A DNA stretch of 64,000 bases from Taxawa tesnikishii (nom. ined.) (Eukaryota > Ascomycota > Dothideomycetes > Dothideales), in assembly GCA_030247885.1 (NCBI GenBank), contig JAPDRO010000001.1:2294001-2358000 (forward strand). The letters run 5' to 3'. The translations under genes and the position numbers were made by a program. The number at the start of each line of letters is the position of its first letter. Position 1 is the first letter of the stretch. Below are positions 11,032-22,854 of the stretch, in pieces. The notes below the pieces were generated by a model. The model did no database searches, was not told the DNA's origin, and worked only from the letters and a program-made list of their open reading frames with translations.

Positions 11032-14000
11032 ATGGAGGAGCAGCTAGTGCGCCTGCTTGCCGAAACGCAATCGTCGCAGGAAACGCCTCGTAAACAGGCT
11101 GAACTGCAACTTCACCAGCTCTACCCGCAAGACGCCTTCCCCATCAGCCTGGTCAACGTTGCCTCCCACGATTCCGTACCGCTCCACATACGCCAGTCCG
11201 CCTTGCTGTACCTCAGGACCTTCGTCCTTCACGTGTGGTCACCGCAGCTGGATGAGTTCAAAGGACAGTTGCTGGTGCGAGACGATGAGAGAAAGAGATT
11301 GAGACAGGCGCTGTTGGACTTGGCGACCGGTGATCGTGAAGAGAGGAAGATCAGGAGCGCGGCAAGCATTGTCGTGAGCAAGATAGCCAGCGCGGATTTC
11401 CCGGATGAATGGCCGGAACTGTTACCCTCTCTGCTGCAATCCATATCCACCGGAACAGAAGGTCAACTCCACGGTGCCCTCAAGGTTCTGAACGACCTGG
11501 TGGAGGACTCTTTCAATGAAGACCAGTTCTTCAAAGTTGCCAGGGATCTGGTACGGACGGTTCACGGAGTAGCGGTCAACGAGTCGAGGAAACCGACTCT
11601 AAGGGCATTGGCAGTCTCTGTCTTCCGAGCATGCTTCGACACTCTGGAGATGGTCATGGAGGACCACAAGGCTGCGGTGAAGGGCTTTGCTGAAGAAGTC
11701 CTCGGTGAATGGTACCCTTTCTTCATCGGTACTTTGAAGGCCAAGTTGCCTCCCACGCCCTCTGAAGAAGATGAAGAGCAAGAAACTGGAGTGCCAGAGT
11801 ATTACAGGGGCATGGTCGCTCTGAAACTTCAGGTGGTCAAGGTGCTCATGCGGATCAGGGGTTTGTTTCCCTCCGCCCTGGCTCCCCAGAGCCCGTTGCT
11901 CTTCTCGGCCACGTGGGATGAACTCAGTTCTTTGCAGCCGACGTATCATGAGATGTACATTGTTGAGGATCGGCAAGGCAGATTGGAAGACGCAGATGGC
12001 TTGCCATATACTCTGGATTTCTTGGTCCTTGAGGAATTGGACTTCATGCAAGCATGCCTTCGAGCACCGCCCGTCCGCAAGGAACTTGAGCAACAGCTGC
12101 AAAACCAGAACGGACAGTCAGATAATTGGGTGAAGGAGGTCATGAAGCTTGCTGTAGCATACGCCCAGATCACTACTGAAGAGGAGGGCCTGTGGGATAT
12201 TGACGTGAACATCTTCCTTTCCGAAGAGGCGAACGTGACCGCCAACTACACACCCAGGACGGCTTGCGGCGACTTGGTCATTAAGCTTGGAGAGTGGCTG
12301 AACGCCGACACGGTTGAGGGCCTCCTTGCGCACACTCGGACTTTGTACTCTGGAAATGCAAGTTGGAAGGCGAAAGAGGCGGCATTGTACGTCCTCAACC
12401 AGCTGCTCGGTGATTTCCAAGACGTTGAACGCAAGATCGGTGTTAATGCGGCAACTGGCTACGTTGACTTCATCCGATATGCTATGCAGCAACAAGATGT
12501 CTTCCTGAGAGCCCGCGGTTATCTCGTTGCAGGCAGTCTGACCAGAACGTCCGGAGATGCTCTGTTCCCCGTTGCGGCCTCTTTCATGGAGGACTCCTTG
12601 CGTGCGATTTCCAGTGATCCTTCGGAAGTTGTCAAGGTCTCTTGCATCCGCGCGCAGCAGTATTATCTCTCAGCGCTTCCACCAGCTAACACACTTCCAC
12701 TGCAACCCGCCATCATATCGAGCTTGTCAAACTTTCTCGCTCAGCAAGATCTCAGCGATCTTACGGAAAGCGAAGACATCATGATCGCTATCGTAGAGAC
12801 ACTTCGCGATGCTATCTTGCTAGATACCCGCGTGTGCCTCTCCGGCGCTGGACTTGACTTGCTTTTCACGATCGCCCGCCATGGTGCAAACAATTTCCAA
12901 TTGACTATGCTCATCACCGAAACATTCGAGGAAGTGGCGAGCACGCTCTCTGAAACGGGGCCTGAAGCGTACGCCCAACTATGTGCCATAGTCTTGCCGT
13001 CGCTGAACGGAGTCTTTGACGTCGGCACATTGACTGAAGAGAACGCGCTGACCAATGTGAGCATCCTGTTGGCCCTCACAGCTCAGAATCTTGCTGACAG
13101 TTCTAGCTTGCTGCGGAGTTGCTGTCCGTATTGGCCGCCAACGGTTCAGAACCACTTCCCTCCGGTTTCGTCCTCACCACCATGCCAAAGCTTCAACGTC
13201 TGCTCCTGGGCTCTCGGGACGACGAATTGCTCAAGGCCGCTACCTCTGCTGTCAAGTCCATGTTGCAACATGATGCCGATCAGATGTTCGCCTGGCAGGA
13301 CGCTGAAGGCAAAGGTGGGCTGGAGGTCATACTGATCATCATTGATAGACTGCTCAGCCCGACGGTTGACGATAACGCTGCAGCCGAGGTCGGTGGTCTA
13401 GCTGCTGAGCTGGTCGAAAAGGCCGGTTCGGAGAGGCTTGGACCTTACCTTACGCAGCTGCTGCGCGCCGTCGCTGTCAGACTGTTCTCCGCTAAACAAG
13501 CGCAGTTCATCCAGAGTCTGATTCTGGTCTTTGCGCGCTTATCGCTCGTTTCCGCACGCGAAGTCGTCGACTTCCTTGCCCAGGTGCAGATTGGTAGTGA
13601 AAGTGGCCTGCAGGTTGTCATGAGCAAATGGCTAGAGAACTCTGTCAACTTCGCCGGTTATGACGAGATCAGGCAAAAGTTTGTTGTTCCCGCATTTACG
13701 CACGATGGGAGGTGCTAACAAACATGCAGCGTTATCGCGCTGACCAGGCTCTACGACCTGAACGACCCACGCCTGGCTCAAGTACACGCCAAGGGCGACC
13801 TTATCGTCCCACAGTCCGACCGTATCATGACCAGATCTCGCGCCCGCCAGAACCCGGATCAATATACAGTCATCGCAGCACCTCTCAAAATCGTCAAGGT
13901 GTTGGTGGAGGAGTTGCTGTCCGCATCCGGCAACTCGCGAGCCCTCGATGCTCAGGCTGCCGCGGAACTGGAGGAGGAAGGAAGCGATGACGGCGACTGG

Positions 14001-14283
14001 GAGGACGAGACGAACCCGTTCCTTGATCTCGGCGGCAGCATGACCAAAGAACGTATGTCGATACCGGTGTTCCGCCTCTGGTCTCATGGAGTGGAGCTGA
14101 CAGACAACAGAACTCATGTCCTACGCCGAAGACGGCAGCAACACCTTCTCTCGCGGCCGAGATGACGAGACGCAGACCTACCTCCTTCAATGGTTCCACG
14201 GTGCTGCCGAGAAACCGGGCTTCGCGGAGGTGTTCCAGTCACTGACGCCGCAAGAGCAGGAAAAGCTCAGGAACATGAGCTGA
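11032..14283 (+). CDS. KAP114: Importin-beta family nuclear transport receptor (importin-9/Kap114)
   Basis: Karyopherin that in yeast imports TBP and histones H2A-H2B. The protein is 1030 aa, normal for the family, and built of HEAT repeats. The N-terminal importin-beta segment is visible (ETPRKQAELQLHQL, HIRQSALLYLRTFVLHVW), followed by DFPDEWPELLPSLL. The C-terminal part has MPKLQRLLLGS, an acidic loop (EEEGSDDGDWEDE) and TYLLQWFHGAAEKPGF. Four exons; introns at 13057-13106, 13679-13729 and 14053-14110 each show a GTRNGT-like donor and a CTGAC/CTAAC branch point. No base correction is needed, which makes it a good control for the broken neighbours. Confidence 0.93.
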
Positions 14284-14351
14284 GCAATGAGCTGATGGCT
14301 GCTCTGATTGCATCATCCTACGAGTTTTACGTTACACGAGAGAGAGAGAGG

Positions 14352-14411
<60 letters not shown>

Positions 14412-15096
14412 TAGGCCATGAGGAGGGATTGGGTAGACAATAGAAGGGATCAGTTGCATTTCGGCATCTCCTGCATAGCGTGGTCCCGGTGGAGTTATCG
14501 AAAACGATCATATATGCTGCACAGCCAGCTGCTATCGCCATGATTGTACAACGGCGTCCGCATCCCACCGTGTTTCATGTCGGGACCTCATCCTCGTTCA
14601 AATAGAAATCGAAAGTCCTAGCCCAACCATTTTCCTTGGAGATTTGAAACCCCCTTGGACAAACTACCCGAATTCTACTACAGCGATGAAATCGTGTGAG
14701 GATGGAATTCTTTATTAACAGAGCATCGTTCCCCGACCATCTAGATTACGCTGTGCCTGAACAGACCAAACGGCACCTTTGCGCGCACACGATTCGTTTC
14801 ACGAGACCAGGTCCGTCCCAGGTAGGTAGTGTTTGAATCGAATAGAGCAGCTATGTATTGTGGAACACAGACATAACGGCGTGTTTGTATCTAACTCCTG
14901 TATCGCATGCAATCTACTCGTAGTCACCACTTCCCTAAAACACTCACGTCTCTTCTCCTCCACGCAGACGTGAGCCATGCCGTGCGCTCATCTTCTTGGT
15001 TCGACACGTTGAACGTGGCCATGGCCTTGGTGACGATGCAGCTTCTTCTGTCTCCTTCGCTCAAAGTCCGAAATCGTAAAGGTGCGAAGGGGGAGC
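14284..15096. other. Convergent intergenic region between importin and Tad2
   Basis: Contains the 3' UTRs of both genes and a long GA microsatellite just after the importin stop. The rest shows no coding or RNA signal I can support. Confidence 0.45.
14338..14407. repeat. (GA)n microsatellite
   Basis: About 70 bases of almost pure GA dinucleotide with one G-rich interruption near 14351. It starts about 55 bases after the importin stop, so it is probably in the transcribed 3' UTR. Confidence 0.95.
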
Positions 15097-16309
15097 TCAA
15101 CCCTCGGGCGTGCGCACATCGACTGGCAGGATCTCGGTCTTTAGTTCGCGGTTCTTCTTCTGTTTCGGTTCCGGTGCTGTGCAGAGTTTTGTTGCGTCAG
15201 CATGTTCTTCTTTGCTTGCCAGGGTGTTCGAGATCCTTTTTTTCTTTCGTGTCCCGTCTCACCCTTTGGTTGGCGGACATGTTGGAGAGAGCTTAGTCGA
15301 AAGGGAGACCGAGGTCGCGCCAGGTTTGCAGACGGACAAGCTGGGAGACGTAAGGATGACAGGAGAACGTATACCTTTCTCGTTCTCTTGAACGTAAAAT
15401 CTGCGCAGTAGCATGATGGCTTCTTCCCTGAAGATGCCGCCGTAGACGGGATAGCCATGATCAACCCCTTGCTGCACGATGTCATGTCAGCACGCCGTCT
15501 CTCCCAATCTTCCAATCCAGCTGTCTTCTGGGTCACCCCCAACCCCGTCAGAGACGCTGCTCCCACCAATGCAGGGGCGCACTAACACGGGCACAAGAGC
15601 TAACAGGGAAGGGTTGGCGGAAGACGGGGAAGGGTGAGAGAAACTCACTCGGAATGCACGTTCATGACACCGCCACAGCCACCGAATCGCTCGTTCGCAC
15701 AACCAAAGTAAACAGCGCGGATGCCGAACTGACGCAGCGCAGACGCGCACATGATGCACGGTTCGACCGTGACGTAGAGGTCCGTCTCTCGCAGCACGCC
15801 TGCGCCTTTGGACTGGAGTATTTGACTCAGGGCGACGAACTCGGCGTGGCGGGTGCCCTGTTCGGGACATGGTCGTCAGCCATGTGTTTGCCTCCCTTGA
15901 ATCATTTGATGAGGGGAGGAAGGAAAAGGGATAGAGCAGATGGGCCGATGGGGACGGGCAATGGGGAGAAAAGACGTACGTTAAGGGTGGCGTTGGTGCC
16001 GTTCATGCCTCTTCCGATAGTCTCGCCGTTGTGCACGAAGACGCAGCCGACGGGTGTCTCGTCTGAGCGGAGCGCCAGCTGTGCCTATCATATCACTCAG
16101 AAGTCAGCCAACGTACCGGCATCCTCTGTCATCGATCGAGATGCAAAGGAAAGGAGGGAAGAGAAAACGTGCGGTCTTGGAAGGGACGATAGGGACGATA
16201 GGGACGGCGGGAAGGATGGAGGATGGAGGATGGAGGATGCATTCACCATGTCAATGGCCTCACGCATAAAGCGCTCATGGTAAGGTCTGTTTTCGACGAC
16301 GGCGTTCAT
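15097..16309 (-). CDS. TAD2: tRNA-specific adenosine-34 deaminase subunit Tad2/ADAT2
   Basis: Catalytic subunit that deaminates A34 to inosine in tRNA anticodons, working with Tad3. Five exons: 16247-16309, 15980-16084, 15649-15857, 15375-15471 and 15097-15176. The cytidine-deaminase motif is intact: HAEF supplies the zinc His and catalytic Glu, and PCIMC supplies two zinc Cys. Also seen are RSDETPVGCVFVHNGE, the substrate loop FGCANERFGGCG, and the family C-terminus FYVQENEK...KKNRELKTEILPV. The ATG at 16309 is the first usable start; homologs can be longer, so an upstream exon is possible. Joining exons 3 and 4 needs one extra base, best placed in the four-C run at 15465-15468, giving 185 codons. 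The first intron carries 7- and 9-base repeats. Confidence 0.9.
16180..16240. repeat. Short tandem repeats inside the first Tad2 intron
   Basis: Three imperfect copies of a nine-base unit (AGGGACGAT) near 16180-16206 are followed by about four copies of a seven-base unit (GGATGGA) up to 16240, next to the exon 1 donor. Confidence 0.85.
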
Positions 16310-17069
16310 GATCGGGTTGTGTTCGGCAGAGAGAGTATGTTCGGTGGATTGTCCTTCGGGCAAAAATCCATTGTTGAACAGCCGGAATGCTTCTGTTCTG
16401 TCTTGTCACAGACTCGCTCTTGCCATTGTCGGGCGTTGGTTCGGAGAAGAGTGGAAGGCACGCTGTTCGCTGTTTGCTGTTCGCTGTTCGCTGTTGGCTG
16501 TTGGCTGTTGCGCTTCCCCGGAATTTTCTTCACTTGCCCGATCCGTCACTCTTGGCTCTCGTTTGGTCAATCACACGTCGCCGCTCTCGACCTCATATAG
16601 TACGGTTGTATGCGCCTAGTGGGATGGGTGTTTGAGCGCGTATAATAAACACACCCGTGCCCTGATCTTGTTACTGACTATGGAAAAGAGGGCGCAGTGA
16701 GATTACACAGGTCAGCTTTCAACTATATACACATTGGAAGGCCGCCTCTGACGAAACCATCTCGTACAGACAGTGGGCAAGTATTCAATCTCTGTATTTA
16801 AGAAACCATGTCATCTTTCGTATCAGTCGAATCAGGTTACACGACATCCCAACAACGCCTGCATATTCCCAATCACAAGGTCAATCACTCCTTCCTCCCA
16901 GAATAACATGACCGGCGTTTCCCTGTTTGCCCTCCATTTGCTTGCCCGGTCCAACTCCATTAAAGCGCCAGAGGCTTTGGAAAAACGACACGAAAACGTA
17001 AAGCACACAAAAGAAAATAGACATGACCCCAAGAATCGAAAGCGCTCGAGACAGCACCTCATACTGACA
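16310..17069. other. Intergenic region between Tad2 and the DUF7820 gene
   Basis: 760 bases that should hold the Tad2 promoter and the 3' UTR of the DUF7820 gene. It includes the heptamer array at 16462-16510. No gene is recognised. Confidence 0.45.
16462..16510. repeat. Seven-copy heptamer array (GCTGTTN)
   Basis: Seven contiguous 7-base units GCTGTTN, the last base reading C,T,C,C,G,G,G in order. It lies 150-200 bases upstream of the Tad2 start. Confidence 0.93.
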
Positions 17070-19407
17070 TCACTCAGCCACCCACTGGCAGTGGCATCCG
17101 CCGGACGCATCTCTCTTGTCGTTGTTGCGCCTGCTGACCGCCGTCGTCGCAGAAACGCCGTAATTGGAAGTGGTCTCGTTCAGCATGATCTTGATGGGCT
17201 GACCTCCATTCGAAGGGTCGGCAACGAAGTTTGCGCTACCGTCATCCAGGACCTGCATTTTTATGCAGAACGGCTGCGGGCTGTTGGGTATGCGACGCTC
17301 TTCAATCTTGACAACATATGGGTAACCCTGCAGCGAGTGCCAGTAGTTGTCTGCGTCGCGGGCTGAGTTTGACGGATATGCTCCGCTGTGGGAGGCCGCA
17401 TAAGCCGCCGCGTAGGATTGCCATGGATTTTGGTACTGACTGCTCGTTGTCTGCGTCGGAGGCGTGCTTGCAGTGGCAGGTGATCCGGCAACGACAACCA
17501 TCGTTGACGCTGTCATGGCAACATTGCTGGTAGCGGTTGCGCCTGGGGACGTCGACGACGCCGGCGACATCATATAAGGAGTGGTGGCAGCAGCTGCAAC
17601 AGCGTAAGAAGAAGTCTCATTTGCAATCGACGTGTCGTTAACGTAGAGGAAGCCTTCAACGAACGTGTTGTTCCAGTAGCAGAACCAAGGCTGCTGTCCT
17701 GGCGGCACAATTTGACGACGTCTGCCCCAGCCAGGAGGTCCGCCGTCCTGAAAGTATCCGTCTCTCTTTGAATGTGTGCAGGGCCGAACGCATCTTCAGG
17801 CAAGACGACAAGCTTGTCGTAAAAGCTATTAAAGTAGAAGGCGGGACCTCTTCTCGGATCATCTAGATCCTGAACTGGCTTCAATGTGCCAAAAGAGGTT
17901 TCGAGCGGTTGAGTTCCATAGCTGATGTTGAAGTTGTCGTCGGTGGAGAAGATCGAGGCACCTACTGGGCCACCGTTCCCACCGCTACACTCCACGTTGA
18001 TAGCGATAGATGGCGGTCCAGGAATGTTACAACTCCATGCCACAGCCTGGGATACATCGCCCAAACAACTCGCCTGCGTCTCTTGAGGCGGCCCAATGTT
18101 GAGCGCATAAGTACCTTGCGGCGCACTGAGGTGAGATGGTGAAGGTATGGGCGAGTAGTCGAGGTAGGATGTTGATGTCGGAGTGGAGAACTGATCCGCA
18201 GCAGCGCTCGGGTATCTAGATAGTCACTCGTTAGCATGTCTTCTAGTGACATGAATGAATGGCCTTTTGACTTACGGCGGCAGTGGCTTACGGTGTTTCT
18301 TCTGGCTACTGAGAAACCCTCCGATAGCCGCACCGAGAACAATGGCTATGAATGCTAGAACTCCAATCGCGAGCATAGTCCACCAGAGGGGTATTCCCAA
18401 GAACTTGATCTTGCGCCTTTCTTTCCACGACATTGTCTTCCAGCTTTTCGCCGAAGTTGTGTCTTGTGATTCATGGGAATCCATTTGTTGCATGATCGGG
18501 AAGCCTTCTGCTGCCGCAAGATTTCTGGTATCAGACATGGACTCGGGCGCCCGCTGCATGAGAGGGACCTGTAAGTGGGGAGCAACAGCTGGACTCGGGG
18601 TGTGGAGTGGCAATATAGGGTCCTTGGGTGGGCCCTCCTCTGGGTATTCCGAGTATGGCGGTAACTGCTCCGAATGACCGTCGATACCGACGATATCCTG
18701 CTCCTCACCGTCCGGACCAAGTCTTCTGTGAAACGCCTGTCCGAGGCCCGGAAAGCCCACTGGGATCTGGTTCCGTGGGGCCTCCTCGACGTCGTCTTCC
18801 AAGTCCTCAGCCACGTTCTGCGAGTACATTGCGTAAGGGTGGGCGGGTCCTGCGTTACCAGACGAGACTCTTTGCGGTACCCTCACCGTCGATGTGGTCG
18901 ACATACTCGGTGTTCGTCCAATGTTTGTGCCTTGTGGATACATGGTGTATGGGTGACTGGGTCCACCGCTTCCATGAAGCGGGCTGTGTGACCTAGCGAA
19001 CGCGTTTCGGGATGAAGCCGAGCTGACAGACCGGTGCGATATTCCAGGAGCGTATATAGTGGATTGAGAGCGCTGGCTTGGTGTGCGGCCAAGGGGGTTT
19101 CAGGGGCATCATCATCCTCTGCACTGGCGAACGGGTTTTCCATGTTGCGCGACTTCCTGGTGCTGTTCCTCGTGGGCACTTGGCTAGGCATGTGCGTCGT
19201 TGGACTGTCGGTCATGTAGGCGGAGACGCTGACTATCCGAGGCTCATCCCGAGATAGCCGGCTTGGTCCATCTTCTGCCTCTCCTGCTGCTGGTCTGAAA
19301 CCGTCGGCGACGTCGAAGTCTTCGATTGCGAACTCATCGTCGAAAACATTGAGGGCGGGTAAGGTCGGGTGGGTGCTGTCTTCGCGTTGGAATGAACGTC
19401 GCTCCAT
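17070..19407 (-). CDS. Fungal single-pass membrane protein, DUF7820 family
   Basis: Predicted membrane protein of unknown function, 759 aa after correction. A disordered N-terminus (MERRSFQREDSTHPTLPALN, DDEFAIEDFDVADGF, ENPFASAEDDDAPETP) leads to one strong transmembrane helix (WWTMLAIGVLAFIAIVLGAA). Beyond it is an outer domain with an aromatic and Cys-containing core (AVAWSCNIPGPPSIAINVEC, GPAFYFNSFYDKLVVLPEDA, PPGQQPWFCYWNNTFVEGF) and a Ser/Thr/Ala-rich linker. Intron at 18216-18275. The ATG at 19407 was chosen because it starts the family-like sequence; the frame upstream is a His-rich repeat translation. Two frame changes, at GG (19061-19062) and AAA (17751-17753), each need one extra base and then give 760 codons. 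I place it in DUF7820 from memory of the family. Confidence 0.8.
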
Positions 19408-20474
19408 GGCGAGAGGGTGGCCTCGCGGGCCCGGTCGTGACTCTCCCAGCACCCGCCTGCTGTCGGTTGTACGTCCTGTCTTAGGCGCTGTAGTTGTCGG
19501 GCTGAAGAAGAGTCCAGCGGTTTGCGAGAGAACCAAACGAGCGTCGTGGTGGTGGTGGTGTTGGTGGTGTTGGTGGTATGGGTGCTGAGTCTTCACCGAC
19601 TGAGGTTCGCGATGGGGCCGTTGAAGAGCGAACGGGGATTCCCGAGGTCAAGCCATCACCAGCACAGCCTTCAAGCCCGACCCGGACAGGGTACCTAAAA
19701 CGGACTGTGAGGTCATTCGGGCCAATAGTCCATTTCTACTATAACCGAGTACAGTCACCATCGTCAAAACGACAATTGCTCTACATACAACAGTCTGCAT
19801 GAGTGAATGCATACGCCAGTCGTCAAGACAGACGACTTTCGCGCGCTCTAACCGATCTGTACCGCCCCGAACCCCATGCATCTCACAGGACGCGTTTCGA
19901 TCGGTTCCACATCGGCTCTCACCCCATATTGTTAGTTTTACACGCTATCTTTAGCCCCAACGATATCCACACTCTACGAGGGTTCCACGAATAACGCGTC
20001 TGGAAGTACCTGCAGCGCCGGAGAACAACACAGTCTGTCGGCAGGCCGCATGTCCGTATTGACGAGCAATACGCAAGTGAGGAACGACAGGGCACAGAAG
20101 CTAGAAAGGCATGAACGGGAGAACAAGCGAGGGGCAAGGGCAAGTGAACACTGGCGATGAGAATTGCATTGCGATTCTTTTCCAACCTTGAAGACAGCAG
20201 AGGTTCGAGAATCCTGTTGACATTCAAGACGCTATTCCCCAGTACCAACGCCAATCCGCCACCTCTGTAGTGGCCAAGGGTACCCTATCGTGCTCATCAC
20301 GCCGCAGCCGCTGTGAAGCCACGCTGTGAAGCGTCGGAACAACCAGAAAAGAGTATGCGGCCCACGGCCCGAGAAGAGAAAGAAGAAGACGGCCACGTCC
20401 GAGAATCATGCTGGATATCATATGAGTTCCGCCACATTTCCTTCAAAGCTTATCATTAAAGGTGATCCATCCCA
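19408..20474. other. Spacer upstream of the DUF7820 gene
   Basis: Carries the DUF7820 promoter and the 3' UTR of the HMG-CoA synthase gene. A GGT-rich simple repeat sits at about 19545-19578. A sequence near 20203-20215 resembles a tRNA B box but has no cloverleaf around it. Confidence 0.45.
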
Positions 20475-21990
20475 TTAGTTCTTCACTGCGTAAGTACGTC
20501 TGAACATCTCATCAATTCCGGTGAGGTAGTAGGTCCCCGGGAAGAGGTTGTCTGCGTTGCCCTCGGGGGTGTAGTTCTTCTTGAGGTGTGCGCGCTCTCT
20601 CAGGTTGCACATCTCGTCGTAGACCTCAGGGGCGACGATCCTGCGAGACTCCAGGCGCTTGTGCAGGTCGAGCTTGTCTGCCATCTCCTGGGTGCTGCCC
20701 TTGACCTTGAAGGAGAAGAAGGACGAGGCAAGACCGGAGCCGTAGCTGAAGATACCGACACGCTTGCCCTGCATGTTGTCCGAGGACACGTTTGACAGCA
20801 GCGCGCAGAGCGAACCGTAGACGGAGCCGCAATACATGTTTCCACACATAGTAGGAACCTCAATTGAGGGCTGGACGCGAGCAGCAAAGCGCTTCTTGGA
20901 GAGGCCCATGAAGGTCTTCTCAACGGTCTTGTCACTGTAGGACTGCTCGACAGAAAGGTCCTTGAGCTCAGCTGGGACTTCGGAGAAGACAGGGTTCGAT
21001 GGGTTCTCGAGGAAGTCGTTGTAGAGCATACGAGCGTACGACTTGGAGACCAGCTTGCAGGTCGGAGCATGAAAGCACATGTGGTCGAAGCGGTCAAGAG
21101 GAGTCTCCTGCTCCGCGTGGTGGCCGTTGGTCGCAGAGCCGTTCAACTGGGCCTTTGCTTGGCCTCGCGGCCGTTGTAGGCCTTGTAGCATGCGTCCACG
21201 GCTTCAGTGTAGCACTTGATGGAGAACTGGCCGTCGACGACAGGGTACTCGCTGGTGAGGTCTGGCTTGTAGAAGTCGTATGCGTGCTTGATGTAGCTGC
21301 CCCTGAGGCCAGGCTCGAACGCCAAAGGCGCATCTGGTCCAACGAGCATGGCAACGCATCCTGCGCCGCCAGTGGGTCTGGCGTTACCCTTCTTGTACAG
21401 CGCAATGTCACCAGCGACGACAATGGCGTTCCTGCCATCCCAGTAGGAAGACTCGACCCAGTTAATCGCGTTGAAAAGCGCGTTTGTACCTCCGTAGCAA
21501 GCATTGACAGTGTCAACACCCTCAACGTCTGTGTTTCCTGACTCCTCAAAAAGTTGCATGAGCACCGACTTGACAGACTTTGACTTGTCAAGAAGCGTCT
21601 CAGTGCCGACCTCAAGGCGGCCGATCGACTTGGGGTCAACGTTGTATTTCCGAAGGAGAGAAGAGACTGTGGTAAGGGCGAGGGAGTAGATGTCTGCAGG
21701 AAAAGCGGTCAGATTCCGTTTGGTTCTGTCGTCGAGTGAAGGTACCCACCCTCTCTGTCGTCGCAGAAACTCATCCTCGTCTGGCCGAGGCCAATGGTGT
21801 ACTTTCCCTGGCTAACGCCATCGAACTTCTCAAGTTCGGCCTGCTCGACACACTGCGCGCAAACACTGTCAGCATGCGAAGCCGGGAAAAAAATCATTTA
21901 TCTTCAGGGGCGATGAAAAGAGAGGCATACCTGACTGGGGAAGTAGACCTCAATGGCCTTGATACCAACGTTCTGGGGACGAGCAGACAT
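20475..21990 (-). CDS. ERG13: Hydroxymethylglutaryl-CoA synthase
   Basis: Condenses acetyl-CoA and acetoacetyl-CoA to HMG-CoA, the second step of the mevalonate pathway to ergosterol; cytosolic. Exons 21931-21990, 21750-21852 and 20475-21695. Family features: [12 protein letters not shown] at the N-terminus, [18 protein letters not shown], the catalytic-Cys block [36 protein letters not shown], the His block [18 protein letters not shown], and [19 protein letters not shown]. The C-terminus [18 protein letters not shown] is typical. Two single-base losses break the frame, in GG at 21655-21656 and near 21157; corrected length is 461 aa, normal for the family. Both introns have good branch points. 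Confidence 0.96.
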
Positions 21991-22854
21991 GGCGAAATGC
22001 GTGAAAGAGGGCAGTTTCGTTTAGGAACTCAAAGAAGAGGTTCTGATTGCGTGGTCGTCGGAGGGGGCAGCGGTGTGTGTTCGAAAACAATATATTGTTG
22101 GTTTTTGCGGGGAACGATGCAGATGCAAAGGTTATTCGGAGCGGCGAACCTCGCAAAGTTAAGCGACAAACAAAGACTATGGGTATCAGAGTAGAGGAGA
22201 GGAAGAGTGCAAAGTAGAAGAGGCTCGTCACGTCTTCGAACGAGTTATTAAAAAGGCGGCGGGAAATTTGTACATATCGAACCACATCGTACGAGCCACG
22301 GCCAGATAGCATAAAATCATGAGGACCCTGACGCTAGTGCCCTAAGTGGCGTTTAACCTGCAGGAACAGGCCAGCGAAGACCCAACGGCGAATTCAATCT
22401 TCTCAACACTGTAAAGAAAGGGGCTGACGACGCACTGCCGTCGCCATCTGTATGCTACAATGATTGTTCGTGCAACAGAGGGCAACATAAGTAGTGCTGG
22501 AATGGGCGGCGGCTTAGAACCTGGTCTCACTCGCACAACAGCGAGTTCTGCAGCGTCGCTTGCACCCCCTGTTTGGATCCGCATGGTGATCATCCTGTCA
22601 CAAATCTCCGCATATGCTTCTTCTTATATAACCGTATATACCGCTGGATATATGCACACATGCGTCGCCCAGATCAGAATGCCGTCGTTCCTGTCAAAGT
22701 GCCCATGAACTGTTGTCAATCCCGTGAAACGCCCAACAATGCTGCAGAGGTATTGACAGAAGATACACTATTAACAATCGATTAAATAATCGAAATCACG
22801 AAAGACAGATGACAAGAAAAGAAAGGGCAGAACAAAAAAACCGTTGTGCTTGCT
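21991..22854. other. Spacer upstream of HMG-CoA synthase
   Basis: 864 bases holding the ERG13 promoter and the 3' UTR of the DUF1765 gene. No sterol-response element could be assigned with confidence and no gene is supported. Confidence 0.45.

Noticed and set aside
16310-16363. N-terminal extension of Tad2
   Set aside because: The extension begins with TTG; the first ATG is at 16309.
20190-20230. tRNA-like B box (GGTTCGAGAATCC)
   Set aside because: No A box, acceptor stem pairing or anticodon arm could be found around it.
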